A stretch of 64,000 bases of DNA from Aurantimicrobium sp. MWH-Uga1. GTDB lineage: Bacteria; Actinomycetota; Actinomycetes; Actinomycetales; Microbacteriaceae. The stretch spans positions 1,302,001 to 1,366,000 of the forward strand of contig NZ_CP030929.1 of assembly GCF_003325955.1 (NCBI RefSeq), read 5' to 3'. Numbering within the stretch: the stretch's first letter is position 1; each line of letters opens with the position of its first letter. Below, one piece after another: positions 36,465 through 45,748 of the stretch. Made by a program: the position numbers and the translations under genes. Below the pieces are notes generated by a model. That model was not told the DNA's origin and did not search any database. It was given only the letters and a program-made list of their open reading frames with translations.

Positions 36465-36806
36465 TCATCGAAGCATATTTTTAGGTCCTGCTTTTGCTCG
36501 AGTTTCGATCAAAAACCCCAACACGGTGACCTTCATGGTCACTCGTGCACTGAGGTTATCGACACTGCAGGTTTCAAAATTGAGTTGATGCTTCTGGGCC
36601 AGTCTTTCCGCACGATCACAGGGATATCCCGGGATGCGTCCGGAGGCAGCATCTGCTGCTTCTAATGCCGCCTGGTCGGTAACCGCCTGTGCTCTTTCGT
36701 ACATAACGAGGGCACTTCCGCATACAAATAAAAAACTTGTCACCGAAATCACTCCACTGACCAAAATGAGGGTTGCAGAACTGCTCGAGCCACGATCAGT
36801 GCGCAT
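36465..36806 (-). CDS. TadE/TadG-like pilus-associated protein (Rv3654c type)
   Basis: A 113-residue protein with a short N-terminus (MRTDRGSSSSA), one membrane helix (about 11-35) and an extracellular domain. It matches the pattern called helicase/secretion-neighbourhood TadE-like in actinobacteria, with the helix followed by ERAQAVTDQAALEAAD and two Cys (in YPCDRAE and ETCSVDN) likely to form a disulfide. The start overlaps the tadE gene by 11 nt. It is the last gene of the Tad cluster before topA. Confidence 0.8.
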   Translation of the reverse strand: MRTDRGSSSSATLILVSGVISVTSFLFVCGSALVMYERAQAVTDQAALEAADAASGRIPGYPCDRAERLAQKHQLNFETCSVDNLSARVTMKVTVLGFLIETRAKAGPKNMLR

Positions 36807-37134
36807 CAAGAACACACTCTCGAACACGGATCTGGGGAACGATCCATTCCAGTGGACCTGGCCCAATGTTTTGTTGCAGCGTGACACAAATCACATCGCT
36901 TTCCGCACTTTGACGAAAAAGTGCTTTGCTATTTGCGCTATGTAGTGCTCGCGACACGAGAGCCCCGTCAACACCGCGAGCGAGTTCTTGTGCTGCTTGA
37001 CGAGCTAACGAAGCATTACTGAGCTGAGTGCCCAAAGCCGCGATTGCCTGTAGGCAGATTCCTAGTATCAATATGATGACCGGGAGCACCATGGCTAATT
37101 CCGCGGTGACGCTACCCTCCGAACGTGAGTGCAC
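36796..37134 (-). CDS. tadE: TadE-like pseudopilin
   Basis: A 112-residue protein with EGSVTAELAMVLPV followed by a hydrophobic helix (about 12-35), the TadE-type N-terminus in which Glu follows a small residue. The rest is a short soluble domain with two Cys. The GTG at 37134 is the only usable start; it lies 23 nt inside the flp gene, so the two are translationally coupled. It probably forms part of the pilus tip or assembly machinery; this is inferred from the family. Confidence 0.8.
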   Translation of the reverse strand: MHSRSEGSVTAELAMVLPVIILILGICLQAIAALGTQLSNASLARQAAQELARGVDGALVSRALHSANSKALFRQSAESDVICVTLQQNIGPGPLEWIVPQIRVRECVLDAH

Positions 37135-37300
37135 GTCGAACCATGTCAGTCAATATTGCTTTGACTTCATCCCCGCGAAGGATGGCCACAAGTAAACCTG
37201 CAAACCCCACTGCAGCCATGGTTGCGATCGCGTATTCGGCCGTTGCTGCACCTTCTTCCAGTGTGAGGTTGGCCCAGATTTTCTTCAATTGTTTCTTCAT
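37112..37300 (-). CDS. flp: Flp-type pilin, DUF4244 family
   Basis: A 62-residue prepilin-like protein. A basic leader (MKKQLKKIW) precedes EEGAATAEYAIATMAAVGFAGLLVAIL, the Flp/TadE-like segment with a conserved Glu and Tyr and a hydrophobic helix, then a short charged tail. Prepilin peptidase cleavage would be near GAATAEY. No TadV-type peptidase gene is in the window. A strong AAGGAG site lies before the ATG. A small hairpin with a T-run lies 45-70 nt upstream on the same strand. Confidence 0.85.
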   Translation of the reverse strand: MKKQLKKIWANLTLEEGAATAEYAIATMAAVGFAGLLVAILRGDEVKAILTDMVRRALTFGG

Positions 37301-37344
37301 GAGAGTTCTCCTTTCGACACCAAGTAGAGTCCACTCGGTTGCTG

Positions 37345-37372
37345 TAGAAAAACACCTGTATATAAGAGGTGG
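37345..37372 (-). terminator. Possible attenuator between tadC and flp
   Basis: On the minus strand CACCT and AGGTG form a short stem (loop of about 9 nt) followed directly by GTTTTTCT. The stem is only 5 bp, so termination would be partial at best. It could set the ratio of pilin to assembly proteins, or a nearby TATATA-like stretch could be a promoter for flp. Confidence 0.3.
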
Positions 37373-37381
37373 AAAATCTCT

Positions 37382-38290
37382 CTAGTACAAGGTTGTGGAG
37401 GAGATAACACTTGCCACCAACGGGAGCACCCCCACAGCAATAAATGCGGGGAGAACGCACACCCCGAGGGGAATCATGAGCTTGACACCTAAACGCTCTA
37501 TGGCTTCATGTGAGGTGCTTCGTGCACGATCGCGCAACAGTTCTGCGTGAGCATGCAGTAGGTCGCTCAAAGCAACACCTGTTCGTGTTGAAAGCTCCAT
37601 AAATTCATCACACTGCTCAAGCTCGACATGATCAGTGAGATAGTCATTAGCTATTTCTTGAGCACACTGACGTGCATGCCTCAATGAGGCCCCGGAGCGT
37701 AAAGCCATCGCCATTACTTCAGTCGGCATTCCATTAGCCCACGTGGTGTGTTCTGCTGTTGCAACGAGCGAGGCAGACCACGTATGTGCAAGCCACATCA
37801 ACCCGGCCGCCACAACAAGCAAAAACCAGCCCACAGGTTGAAACAATAAAAAAGCGAGCGGGTTGTAGCCGGCAGCCATCCCTCCCACAATCGCAATGCC
37901 CGGCAAAATCATGACCAGTTTGGTCGCAGCTTGTGGCCCTGCAAGTTGGCTTCGAGCTTCGCGAGAATTTCGGGATGCGTGAGCAAGCGCATGCGACAGT
38001 GACACAAGTATGTCTTTCAGCGGTGCCCCAAGGTCAATGCCCAATCGCCACACATCTGCGAGGAAAGCCAGCGGTGTAGGTGGTTTATTGGCGAAGAACT
38101 CTTCGCGCTCAACCCGAGCATGCATAAGTGCTTGATGGGGGCTCAGCCCCGCGACGAGCAGCATGGCTAACAGTTGTGAGAGTGCAGCGACCTCACCCAA
38201 ATCGTCACGAGCTGCCGAGGCGGAGCGGCTGAATCTCGAGTGAATGAGAGTTCCGAGCAAATGTGCCCATTTGTGCAATACGTCGACCAT
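37382..38290 (-). CDS. tadC: Tad pilus assembly membrane protein, type II secretion F family (TadB/TadC-like)
   Basis: A 302-residue inner-membrane platform protein. Two hydrophobic pairs lie around residues 122-175 and near the C-terminus (280-300), with a T2SSF domain between (RSGASLRHARQCAQEIAN and ELSTRTGVALSDLL). Typical Tad systems have two such proteins (TadB and TadC); only one is seen here. The ATG at 38290 is chosen because GCGAGGTG lies 5 nt upstream, although it overlaps tadA by 86 nt. A TTG at 38200 just after the tadA stop is an alternative without a clear ribosome site. Confidence 0.82.
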   Translation of the reverse strand: MVDVLHKWAHLLGTLIHSRFSRSASAARDDLGEVAALSQLLAMLLVAGLSPHQALMHARVEREEFFANKPPTPLAFLADVWRLGIDLGAPLKDILVSLSHALAHASRNSREARSQLAGPQAATKLVMILPGIAIVGGMAAGYNPLAFLLFQPVGWFLLVVAAGLMWLAHTWSASLVATAEHTTWANGMPTEVMAMALRSGASLRHARQCAQEIANDYLTDHVELEQCDEFMELSTRTGVALSDLLHAHAELLRDRARSTSHEAIERLGVKLMIPLGVCVLPAFIAVGVLPLVASVISSTTLY

Positions 38291-39128
38291 GTTCACCTCG
38301 CTCCACATGAACAACAAGGTCGACTGCCCCGTGAACCAAGGTTGTGAGCAACGGCTCACTCAAACCAGAGAGGAAACCGAGTGCTCGCAATCGTGTAGGG
38401 ACATCACTCAATGAGTTGGCGTGTAACGTCATCCCGCCACCAGTGTGGCCTGTGTTCAAGGCGCTAAGCACGGCACCGATTTCACTACCGCGACATTCAC
38501 CAAGGACAAGCCGGTCTGCCCGCATACGCAAAGCCTGTGGCACAAGCTGTTCGAGGGTTAGACCACCCACGCCTTCATTATTTGCTTGCCTAGCCTCCAA
38601 AGTGATGACGTGTGGGTGCCGTATGTGTAATTCAGCCACGTCTTCCAACACGAGAATACGCTGGTGTGGATCGGCATCAGATAAAAGGAGGGCCAACAAA
38701 GAGGTCTTCCCTGCACCTGCTGCACCCGTAATTAGAAGTGTCTTTTGTGAGTGCACGGCTGCCTGAAGATACTCATGCTGCTGAAGGCTGAGATAGCCCT
38801 GTTCCAGGAGCTTTTTCCACGTTAGGTCGTGGTGACGAGATATACGAATAGAGATTGCTGTTCCGTGAGCGGCGACCGGAGCGAGCACAGTATGAACACG
38901 AATACCGCCCTCAAGTCGGACGTCAACACAAGGGTGGGCAATATCTAAGTGACGCCCGCCTCGGTCTATTAGCTCAACAGCGAGCGCTCGGACCTCTTTC
39001 TCTGTTGCCTGCCAGCCAGGAACTAGAATGAGGCCCGATCCTTGATCGACCCACATTCCTGCATTACTCGAGATGAGGATGTCAGTGACGAGGGGATTGC
39101 GAATCTGGGTATCCAACAGGGCAAACAT
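38205..39128 (-). CDS. tadA: Tad pilus assembly ATPase (TadA/CpaF, VirB11-like)
   Basis: A 307-residue secretion ATPase that powers pilus assembly. Walker A is GAAGAGKTSL near residue 134, the Asp box is ILVLEDVAELHI, Walker B is LVLGECRGSE, and the His box reads LNTGHTGGGMTLHAN. It is shorter than many CpaF proteins because the N-terminal forkhead-associated or linker part is missing. GAGG lies only 2 nt before the ATG, and TAATTT ends 6 nt upstream, so a leaderless transcript is possible. The 6C-type RNA lies upstream on the same strand. Confidence 0.9.
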   Translation of the reverse strand: MFALLDTQIRNPLVTDILISSNAGMWVDQGSGLILVPGWQATEKEVRALAVELIDRGGRHLDIAHPCVDVRLEGGIRVHTVLAPVAAHGTAISIRISRHHDLTWKKLLEQGYLSLQQHEYLQAAVHSQKTLLITGAAGAGKTSLLALLLSDADPHQRILVLEDVAELHIRHPHVITLEARQANNEGVGGLTLEQLVPQALRMRADRLVLGECRGSEIGAVLSALNTGHTGGGMTLHANSLSDVPTRLRALGFLSGLSEPLLTTLVHGAVDLVVHVERGEHGRRIAQMGTFARNSHSLEIQPLRLGSS

Positions 39129-39250
39129 GGCCTCAAATTAGAGAAAAAATTCATCAGATGAGAATTTTTGGACCAAATTGGGGGTATTTGTACCCCTTTT
39201 GCCCCTGTGGAGGACAGGTCATGTGTATCCGAAAGACCTCACACACAGAG

Positions 39251-39320
39251 GAAGGCGACACCAGTTGGGGGGAACGGTGTCGCCTTCGTGGCGCCAGATT
39301 GGGGGAATCGGCGGCGCCAC
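39251..39320 (-). ncRNA. 6C-type small RNA (two hairpins with C-rich loops)
   Basis: Read on the minus strand there are two adjoining hairpins. The first has an 8-bp stem (39313-39320 with 39288-39295), an inner GATT/AATC pairing and a CCCCC loop (39301-39305). The second has a perfect 12-bp stem (39276-39287 with 39251-39262), an inner GTT/AAC pairing and a CCCCCC loop (39266-39271). Two hairpins with C-runs in the loops define the actinobacterial 6C RNA. In M. tuberculosis the 6C RNA also lies next to the tad genes, as I recall. The ends of the transcript are not determined, and the core is 70 nt. Confidence 0.8.
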
Positions 39321-39399
39321 CAGTCAGATACGAAGCTCTGAACAATATGAGTGTAAGGCATTTTTCTGAAAATATTCTGTACCCCGAGTACAAAAAGTA

Positions 39400-39415
39400 A
39401 CTTTGTATACAAAGT
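39400..39415. promoter_or_regulatory. Perfect 16-bp palindrome upstream of acs, probable operator
   Basis: ACTTTGTATACAAAGT is a perfect palindrome. It ends 13 nt before TAATCT (39429-39434), a possible -10 box for acs, so it would overlap the -35 position. The TTTG...CAAA half-sites recall operators of several acetate or carbon regulators, but the binding protein cannot be named. Confidence 0.5.
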
Positions 39416-39487
39416 GTGATTTTGGGGGTAATCTCGTATCAGACTTTGATAGAACTTTGTCACCACCCAATGAAGTGAGGTGCTCAA

Positions 39488-41443
<1,956 letters not shown>

Positions 41444-41456
41444 ACGAAGCACGAAC

Positions 41457-41493
41457 ACACTGAACCCCAGGCCACAGGCCTGGGGTTCAGTGT
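41457..41493. terminator. Terminator between acs and the convergent ridA
   Basis: A perfect 17-bp stem (41457-41473 with 41477-41493) and an ACA triloop are followed by TGTTGG. It lies between convergent genes and can act for both. Confidence 0.85.
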
Positions 41494-41506
41494 TGTTGGT
41501 CCAGAA

Positions 41507-41977
41507 CTACGTGAACGAAACGATGATTTCTACTTCAACGGGAGCATCAAGTGGCAAAACAGCGACACCAACCGCTGAACGAGCGTGAATTCCTGCATCT
41601 CCGAAGATTTCTCCGAGGACCTCAGATGCACCGTTAATCACACCGGGCTGTCCCGTGAAAGCAGGGTCACTGGCGACAAAGCCCACAACCTTGACCACGC
41701 GGGTGACACGGTTAAGGTCACCGAGTACTGACTTAACTGCGGCGAGCGCATTGAGTGCACAGGTGCGTGCATACTCTTTAGCGTCGGAGGCAGGCATGAG
41801 GCCGTGGCCTTCACCGACTTTGCCAGTGGCAGGAAGTGCACCAGAGACCATTGGCAACTGGCCTGATGTGAACACCAGGTCACCCTGAATGACCGCCGGA
41901 GTGTAGGCAGCAACCGGGGGGACGAGATCAGGGATATCAATGCCGAGCTCAGCAAGGCGGTCGTCAATGTTTGCCAT
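41507..41977 (-). CDS. ridA: RidA family (YjgF/UK114) protein
   Basis: A 156-residue member of the Rid family; RidA itself hydrolyses reactive enamine/imine intermediates made by PLP enzymes. The N-terminus contains YTPAVIQGDLVFTSGQLPM, and the C-terminal half has the trimer core with RSAVGVAVLPLDAPVEVEIIVSF. Many RidA proteins have Arg in R(S/A)xV; here HARSAVGVA keeps it. It is longer than classical RidA (about 130) by an N-terminal extension common in actinobacterial homologues. Its neighbour upstream on the same strand is the small DUF4177 gene. Confidence 0.88.
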   Translation of the reverse strand: MANIDDRLAELGIDIPDLVPPVAAYTPAVIQGDLVFTSGQLPMVSGALPATGKVGEGHGLMPASDAKEYARTCALNALAAVKSVLGDLNRVTRVVKVVGFVASDPAFTGQPGVINGASEVLGEIFGDAGIHARSAVGVAVLPLDAPVEVEIIVSFT

Positions 41978-42009
41978 GTTGTGTCCTTCGTTTGTGGCTC
42001 GAGTTGAGT

Positions 42010-42171
42010 CTATTCAGCAAGTGGTCGTTTGAGATAGGCGACAAGTCCGCCTTCAGGTCCAGTCACTATTTGGACGAGTTCCCAGCCCTCAGTTCCCCAC
42101 GTATTGAGGATGGCAGTGGTGTTGTGAATCAGAAGTGGAGTGGTGGTGTACTCCCATTTTGTGGCGCTCAT
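42010..42171 (-). CDS. Small DUF4177 family protein
   Basis: A 53-residue ORF on the minus strand: it starts MSATKWEYTTTPLL, contains NTWGTEGWELVQIV and ends KRPLAE. The WEY...GWELV pattern is typical of DUF4177 proteins, which are short beta-strand proteins of unknown role. In related actinobacteria a gene of this type sits between ridA and a class A PBP, as here. It ends 32 nt before ridA, so both may form an operon, and is divergent from the PBP gene by 48 nt. Confidence 0.82.
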   Translation of the reverse strand: MSATKWEYTTTPLLIHNTTAILNTWGTEGWELVQIVTGPEGGLVAYLKRPLAE

Positions 42172-42219
42172 GGCTCTCCGTTCGGTAGTTTCTCAGAAAT
42201 CCGGGATAAATTAGAGTCT

Positions 42220-44805
42220 ATGTTTGCCAAGAAGCCCTCGAAGTCAGGACTGGTCGGAGGACTGCTCGCGTTTGTCGGCATGAGTGCCGTTGCGTCAGTA
42301 CTTATTGCAGCCGCTGTAACCCCCGCTATCGCGGTTACCGGCCTCACCACCAACAGTGCTTTGGGTGTCTTTGACGAGTTGCCCGAATATTTGAAAATTA
42401 ACCAGCTCGCGGAAAAGACCAGTATCTACGCCAAAGCATCAGATGGTTCTGATGTTCTTCTTGCATCGTTCTACGCCCAGAACCGTGTCACGGTTCCTCT
42501 GGATGAAATTTCTCCCTACGTCATTGACGCAGCAATCGCGACCGAGGATCCCCGCTTTTATGAGCACGGTGGCGTTGACCTCATTGGTACCGCTCGTGCA
42601 ATCCTCTCGAACGCATCCGGTGGGGATGTTCAAGGCGGTTCATCCATCAGCCAGCAGTACGTCAAGAACATTCTGGTTCAGCGTGCTGAGGAGCTCGCAG
42701 ACCCCGACGCTCGTAAGGCTGCCTACATCGCTGCTACCCAGACCAGCATTGAGCGCAAGCTCAAAGAAATGAAGCTGGCTATCAGCATTGAGTCGAAATA
42801 CTCGAAAGAGGAAATTCTCAATGGTTATTTGAACATTGCTTCTTTCGGTGGTCGTACTTACGGAATCGAAGCAGCAGCTCAGTACTACTTTGGCGTAAAG
42901 GCGAAAGACCTCACACTTGCTCAGGCAGCAAGTTTGATTGCCACGGTAAATAACCCAAACAACCTCCGTATTGACTACGAAGAAAACATTCAGGCAAACA
43001 CTGACCGTCGAAACTACGTTCTAGAGCGAATGCTTGCCGAAGGCAAGATCACGCAGAAGGAATACGCGGCTGCTGTTGCAGAACCTGTGACCCCTGTCAT
43101 CACACCACCCAGCACTGGTTGTCAGACTGCTGGTGGAGCTGCATTCTTCTGTGACTACGTCACCTGGGTGATCAAAAACGACAAAGCCTTCGGCGCAACT
43201 GAGGATGAGCGTTGGAACAACTTCCAGCGTGGTGGATACAAAATCATGACCACCCTCAACCTGGACGTTCAGGCAGCAACCAATGCTGCTATTGACGAGC
43301 GCGTTGCCAAAGTGGTTGATGAAGGAAACATCGCTGCAGCCTCTGTCTCGGTAGAGGTAGGAACAGGACGCATTTTGGCGATGGGTCAAAGCAAGGATTA
43401 CTCCGCTGATCCTGAGGTGGTTGCAACTGGAGCTAACTACACCTCCGTGAACTACAGCACTGATTCGCGTTACGGAAGCTCCACCGGGTTCCCTGTGGGT
43501 TCGACCTACAAGGTCTTCACTCTCACTGAATGGCTGAAGAACGGTCACGGCCTCAACGAAATGGTTGACGGCAAGAACCGTATTTGGACCGGTAAAGAGT
43601 TCACCAACAGCTGTGAAGGTGTGGGAGATCTCAACAACTGGAACCTACAAAACTTCGACGGTCGTGGAACTGGTCGTGTCTGGTCTGCTCTGCAGTCTCT
43701 GATCAACTCGTGGAACACCAACTTCATGATGATGGCGTCCAAGCTGGACCTGTGCAAGATCCGCAAGACTGCCGAAAGTTTTGGTGTTCACCGCGCTGAC
43801 CTGAATACACTCACCAGCAACCCCATGGCTGTGTTGGGATCTAACGAAATTGCACCATTGACTATGGCCGTGGCAGCTGCGGGCTTCGCCAACAATGGCA
43901 AGGTATGTACCGCAATTGCCATCGATGAAATCACAGACCGCAATGGCAAGAAGGTTGATCCGCCTAAGTCCAAGTGCAACCAGGCTGTTCAACCCAACAT
44001 CGCCAACACTGTCGCATATGCCATGTCTCGAGTTATCGAAGGATCGGCTCGATGGGCTTCTCCTAACGACGGCGTTCCTTTCATCTCTAAGACCGGTACC
44101 TCGGATAACTCCGAGCACAACTGGATGATGGGTACCACCACTAAGGTCTCCACCGTCTCCTGGATTGGTAACGTAACCGGCCACACGAACGTGGGTGAGT
44201 ATGTCTTCCCTCCTTATGTCTTCGTTCAAGGCATTTGGCGCCAAGTGATGGCAACCGCCAATAGCATTTATGGTGGAGATGCCTTCCCGGCACCAGATCC
44301 CAATTTGATGAAGGGTAAGTCTGTTGCCGTCCCAGCAATTGACGGCCTGACCCTCAAGCAAGCTCAAGAACTCATTGAAAGCGTTGGCCTGACCTTCAAA
44401 GACGGCGGCGAGATGGACTCTGAGAAGCCCAAGGGAACCGTCGTCAAATCAGATCCACCTTCGGGTGAAAACACCGCTGTGGGTGCTGAAATCACGGTTT
44501 ACACCAGTAACCAGTCACTTGTAGCTGGCCCTGGAACTACGCTTGGCATGACTCAAGCTGCCGCAACCAGTAGCCTGCAATCTGGTGGTTGGGTTGTCCA
44601 AGTTATCTTGGCTCCAAGCCCCACACCAACGCCTTGTCCTAGCACCCCTCCTGTTGACCCCAACAACCCCAATGTGATTCCGGCTCCAGTACAAAGCACC
44701 TGTCCTGCACCACCAAGTCCAAATGTGGGCAAGGTCATTGCTCAGGACATAGTGGGTGGTTTTGTGAAACCTGGTGCCACTGTGACAATTACGGTTCAGC
44801 AATAG
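42220..44805 (+). CDS. ponA: Class A penicillin-binding protein (transglycosylase/transpeptidase) with PASTA domains
   Basis: An 861-residue bifunctional peptidoglycan synthase. A short cytosolic tail and one membrane helix (about 9-35) precede the GT51 transglycosylase (EDPRFYEHGGVDLIG; GGSSISQQYVKN). The transpeptidase has SxxK as Ser428-Thr-Tyr-Lys431, SWN, and KTGT at 624-627. A C-terminal PASTA domain follows (VPAIDGLTLKQAQELI to VYTSNQ). A second, divergent PASTA repeat is interrupted by a Pro/Thr-rich insert with two Cys. The ATG at 42220 is used; the longer frame from 41971 overlaps the DUF4177 and ridA genes. Confidence 0.93.
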   Translation: MFAKKPSKSGLVGGLLAFVGMSAVASVLIAAAVTPAIAVTGLTTNSALGVFDELPEYLKINQLAEKTSIYAKASDGSDVLLASFYAQNRVTVPLDEISPYVIDAAIATEDPRFYEHGGVDLIGTARAILSNASGGDVQGGSSISQQYVKNILVQRAEELADPDARKAAYIAATQTSIERKLKEMKLAISIESKYSKEEILNGYLNIASFGGRTYGIEAAAQYYFGVKAKDLTLAQAASLIATVNNPNNLRIDYEENIQANTDRRNYVLERMLAEGKITQKEYAAAVAEPVTPVITPPSTGCQTAGGAAFFCDYVTWVIKNDKAFGATEDERWNNFQRGGYKIMTTLNLDVQAATNAAIDERVAKVVDEGNIAAASVSVEVGTGRILAMGQSKDYSADPEVVATGANYTSVNYSTDSRYGSSTGFPVGSTYKVFTLTEWLKNGHGLNEMVDGKNRIWTGKEFTNSCEGVGDLNNWNLQNFDGRGTGRVWSALQSLINSWNTNFMMMASKLDLCKIRKTAESFGVHRADLNTLTSNPMAVLGSNEIAPLTMAVAAAGFANNGKVCTAIAIDEITDRNGKKVDPPKSKCNQAVQPNIANTVAYAMSRVIEGSARWASPNDGVPFISKTGTSDNSEHNWMMGTTTKVSTVSWIGNVTGHTNVGEYVFPPYVFVQGIWRQVMATANSIYGGDAFPAPDPNLMKGKSVAVPAIDGLTLKQAQELIESVGLTFKDGGEMDSEKPKGTVVKSDPPSGENTAVGAEITVYTSNQSLVAGPGTTLGMTQAAATSSLQSGGWVVQVILAPSPTPTPCPSTPPVDPNNPNVIPAPVQSTCPAPPSPNVGKVIAQDIVGGFVKPGATVTITVQQ

Positions 44806-44812
44806 CTCGCTG

Positions 44813-45748
44813 ATGGACAAGTTTGTTCGTGATGCGCTCCTCGGAGTAGGTGTCGCCGCTGCCGGCGCCCTGGTCTGGGGGACGCTCATTGAACGGAACC
44901 AGTTCACCCTTCGTGAAGTCGAAGCCAAAGTTCTCGAGCCTGGTGCACAACCTCTTCGTGTTCTTCACATTTCAGATCTGCATCTTGCCCCCTGGCAAAA
45001 AGGGAAGATCGAGTGGATCAAGTCATTAGCTGCATTGTCCCCCGATCTTGTAGTGGACACCGGTGACAACCTCGGTCATATCAATGCTCTACCTGCCGTA
45101 GAAGAGGCACTGTCTGCCTTCCGGGGCATTCCTGGAGTGTTTGTTAATGGTTCCAACGACTACTTTGCTCCCGAGTTCAAAAATCCTTTCACTTATTTCG
45201 CTGGCCCCTCACAGGCGAAGACCCATGCGACTGTGCTGGACACAGCAGGACTGCAGCACTTCCTAACCACCGATTTAGGTTGGGCAAACCTCAACAACAA
45301 AGCTGCCTCCATCCAAATCGGTGATCGCCGGTTAGATTTCATGGGTGTTGATGACCCCCACCGCAACTTTGACTCACTTTCTCGCATGGAACGCGCATTA
45401 GAAAGCCTGCAGTCGGAAGACATTTTTGAAGAAACTGCACCTGAGCTCACAATCGGTGTGGCACACGCTCCTTATCAACGCATTCTGAACGAGTTCGTTG
45501 CCCAGGGTGCTCAAGTGTTGTTTGCTGGCCACACCCACGGAGGTCAGGTTTGCGTTCCAGGATTTGGAGCATTGGTGACAAACTGCGATATCCCTCGTGA
45601 TCAAGTCAAGGGATTAAGCACTTGGCGCCACGGCGCCCACACAGCGGCTTTGAACGTCTCGGCAGGCCTAGGAACATCCATTTATGCTCCCGTGCGATTT
45701 GCGTGCCCTCCTGAGGCTTCTTTAGTCACTCTCAGCCCTAGAGACTAG
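44813..45748 (+). CDS. Metallophosphoesterase, membrane-anchored
   Basis: A 311-residue protein with an N-terminal hydrophobic stretch (about 6-22) and a calcineurin-like phosphoesterase domain. Metal motifs are HISDLHL, VVDTGDN, NGSNDYF (the usual GNHD, changed to GSND), GVAHAPY and AGHTHGGQV. It follows the PBP gene after 7 nt, an arrangement seen in many actinobacteria; a role in envelope phosphate chemistry is plausible but unproven. It ends immediately before the stop of the convergent ugd gene. Confidence 0.87.
   Translation: MDKFVRDALLGVGVAAAGALVWGTLIERNQFTLREVEAKVLEPGAQPLRVLHISDLHLAPWQKGKIEWIKSLAALSPDLVVDTGDNLGHINALPAVEEALSAFRGIPGVFVNGSNDYFAPEFKNPFTYFAGPSQAKTHATVLDTAGLQHFLTTDLGWANLNNKAASIQIGDRRLDFMGVDDPHRNFDSLSRMERALESLQSEDIFEETAPELTIGVAHAPYQRILNEFVAQGAQVLFAGHTHGGQVCVPGFGALVTNCDIPRDQVKGLSTWRHGAHTAALNVSAGLGTSIYAPVRFACPPEASLVTLSPRD

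Larger units (their letters stand above)
39129..39487. promoter_or_regulatory. 359-nt intergenic region between tadA and acs
   Basis: No credible gene is seen. The region holds a 6C-type RNA (39251-39320), a perfect 16-bp palindrome (39400-39415), and an A/T-rich dyad near tadA (AAAAATTC 39145-39152 with GAATTTTT 39162-39169). Two further small dyads each enclose a five-G tract on the + strand (39174-39190 and 39418-39433). GGGGTA/TACCCC (39181-39186 and 39191-39196) can also pair, followed by TTTT. Both tadA and acs need promoters from this stretch. Confidence 0.6.

Noticed and set aside
39158..39400. Overlapping 63-80 codon frames on both strands in the tadA-acs gap
   Set aside because: They arise from the G-rich hairpins; no ribosome sites or protein-like composition. 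The RNA explanation fits better.
39174..39433. Four G5 tracts as a G-quadruplex on the + strand
   Set aside because: The tracts are spaced 30-115 nt apart and each is locked in its own dyad, so a single quadruplex is unlikely.
41971..42219. N-terminal extension of the class A PBP
   Set aside because: It would overlap the DUF4177 gene on the other strand, adds no PBP features, and the membrane anchor starts naturally after the ATG at 42220.
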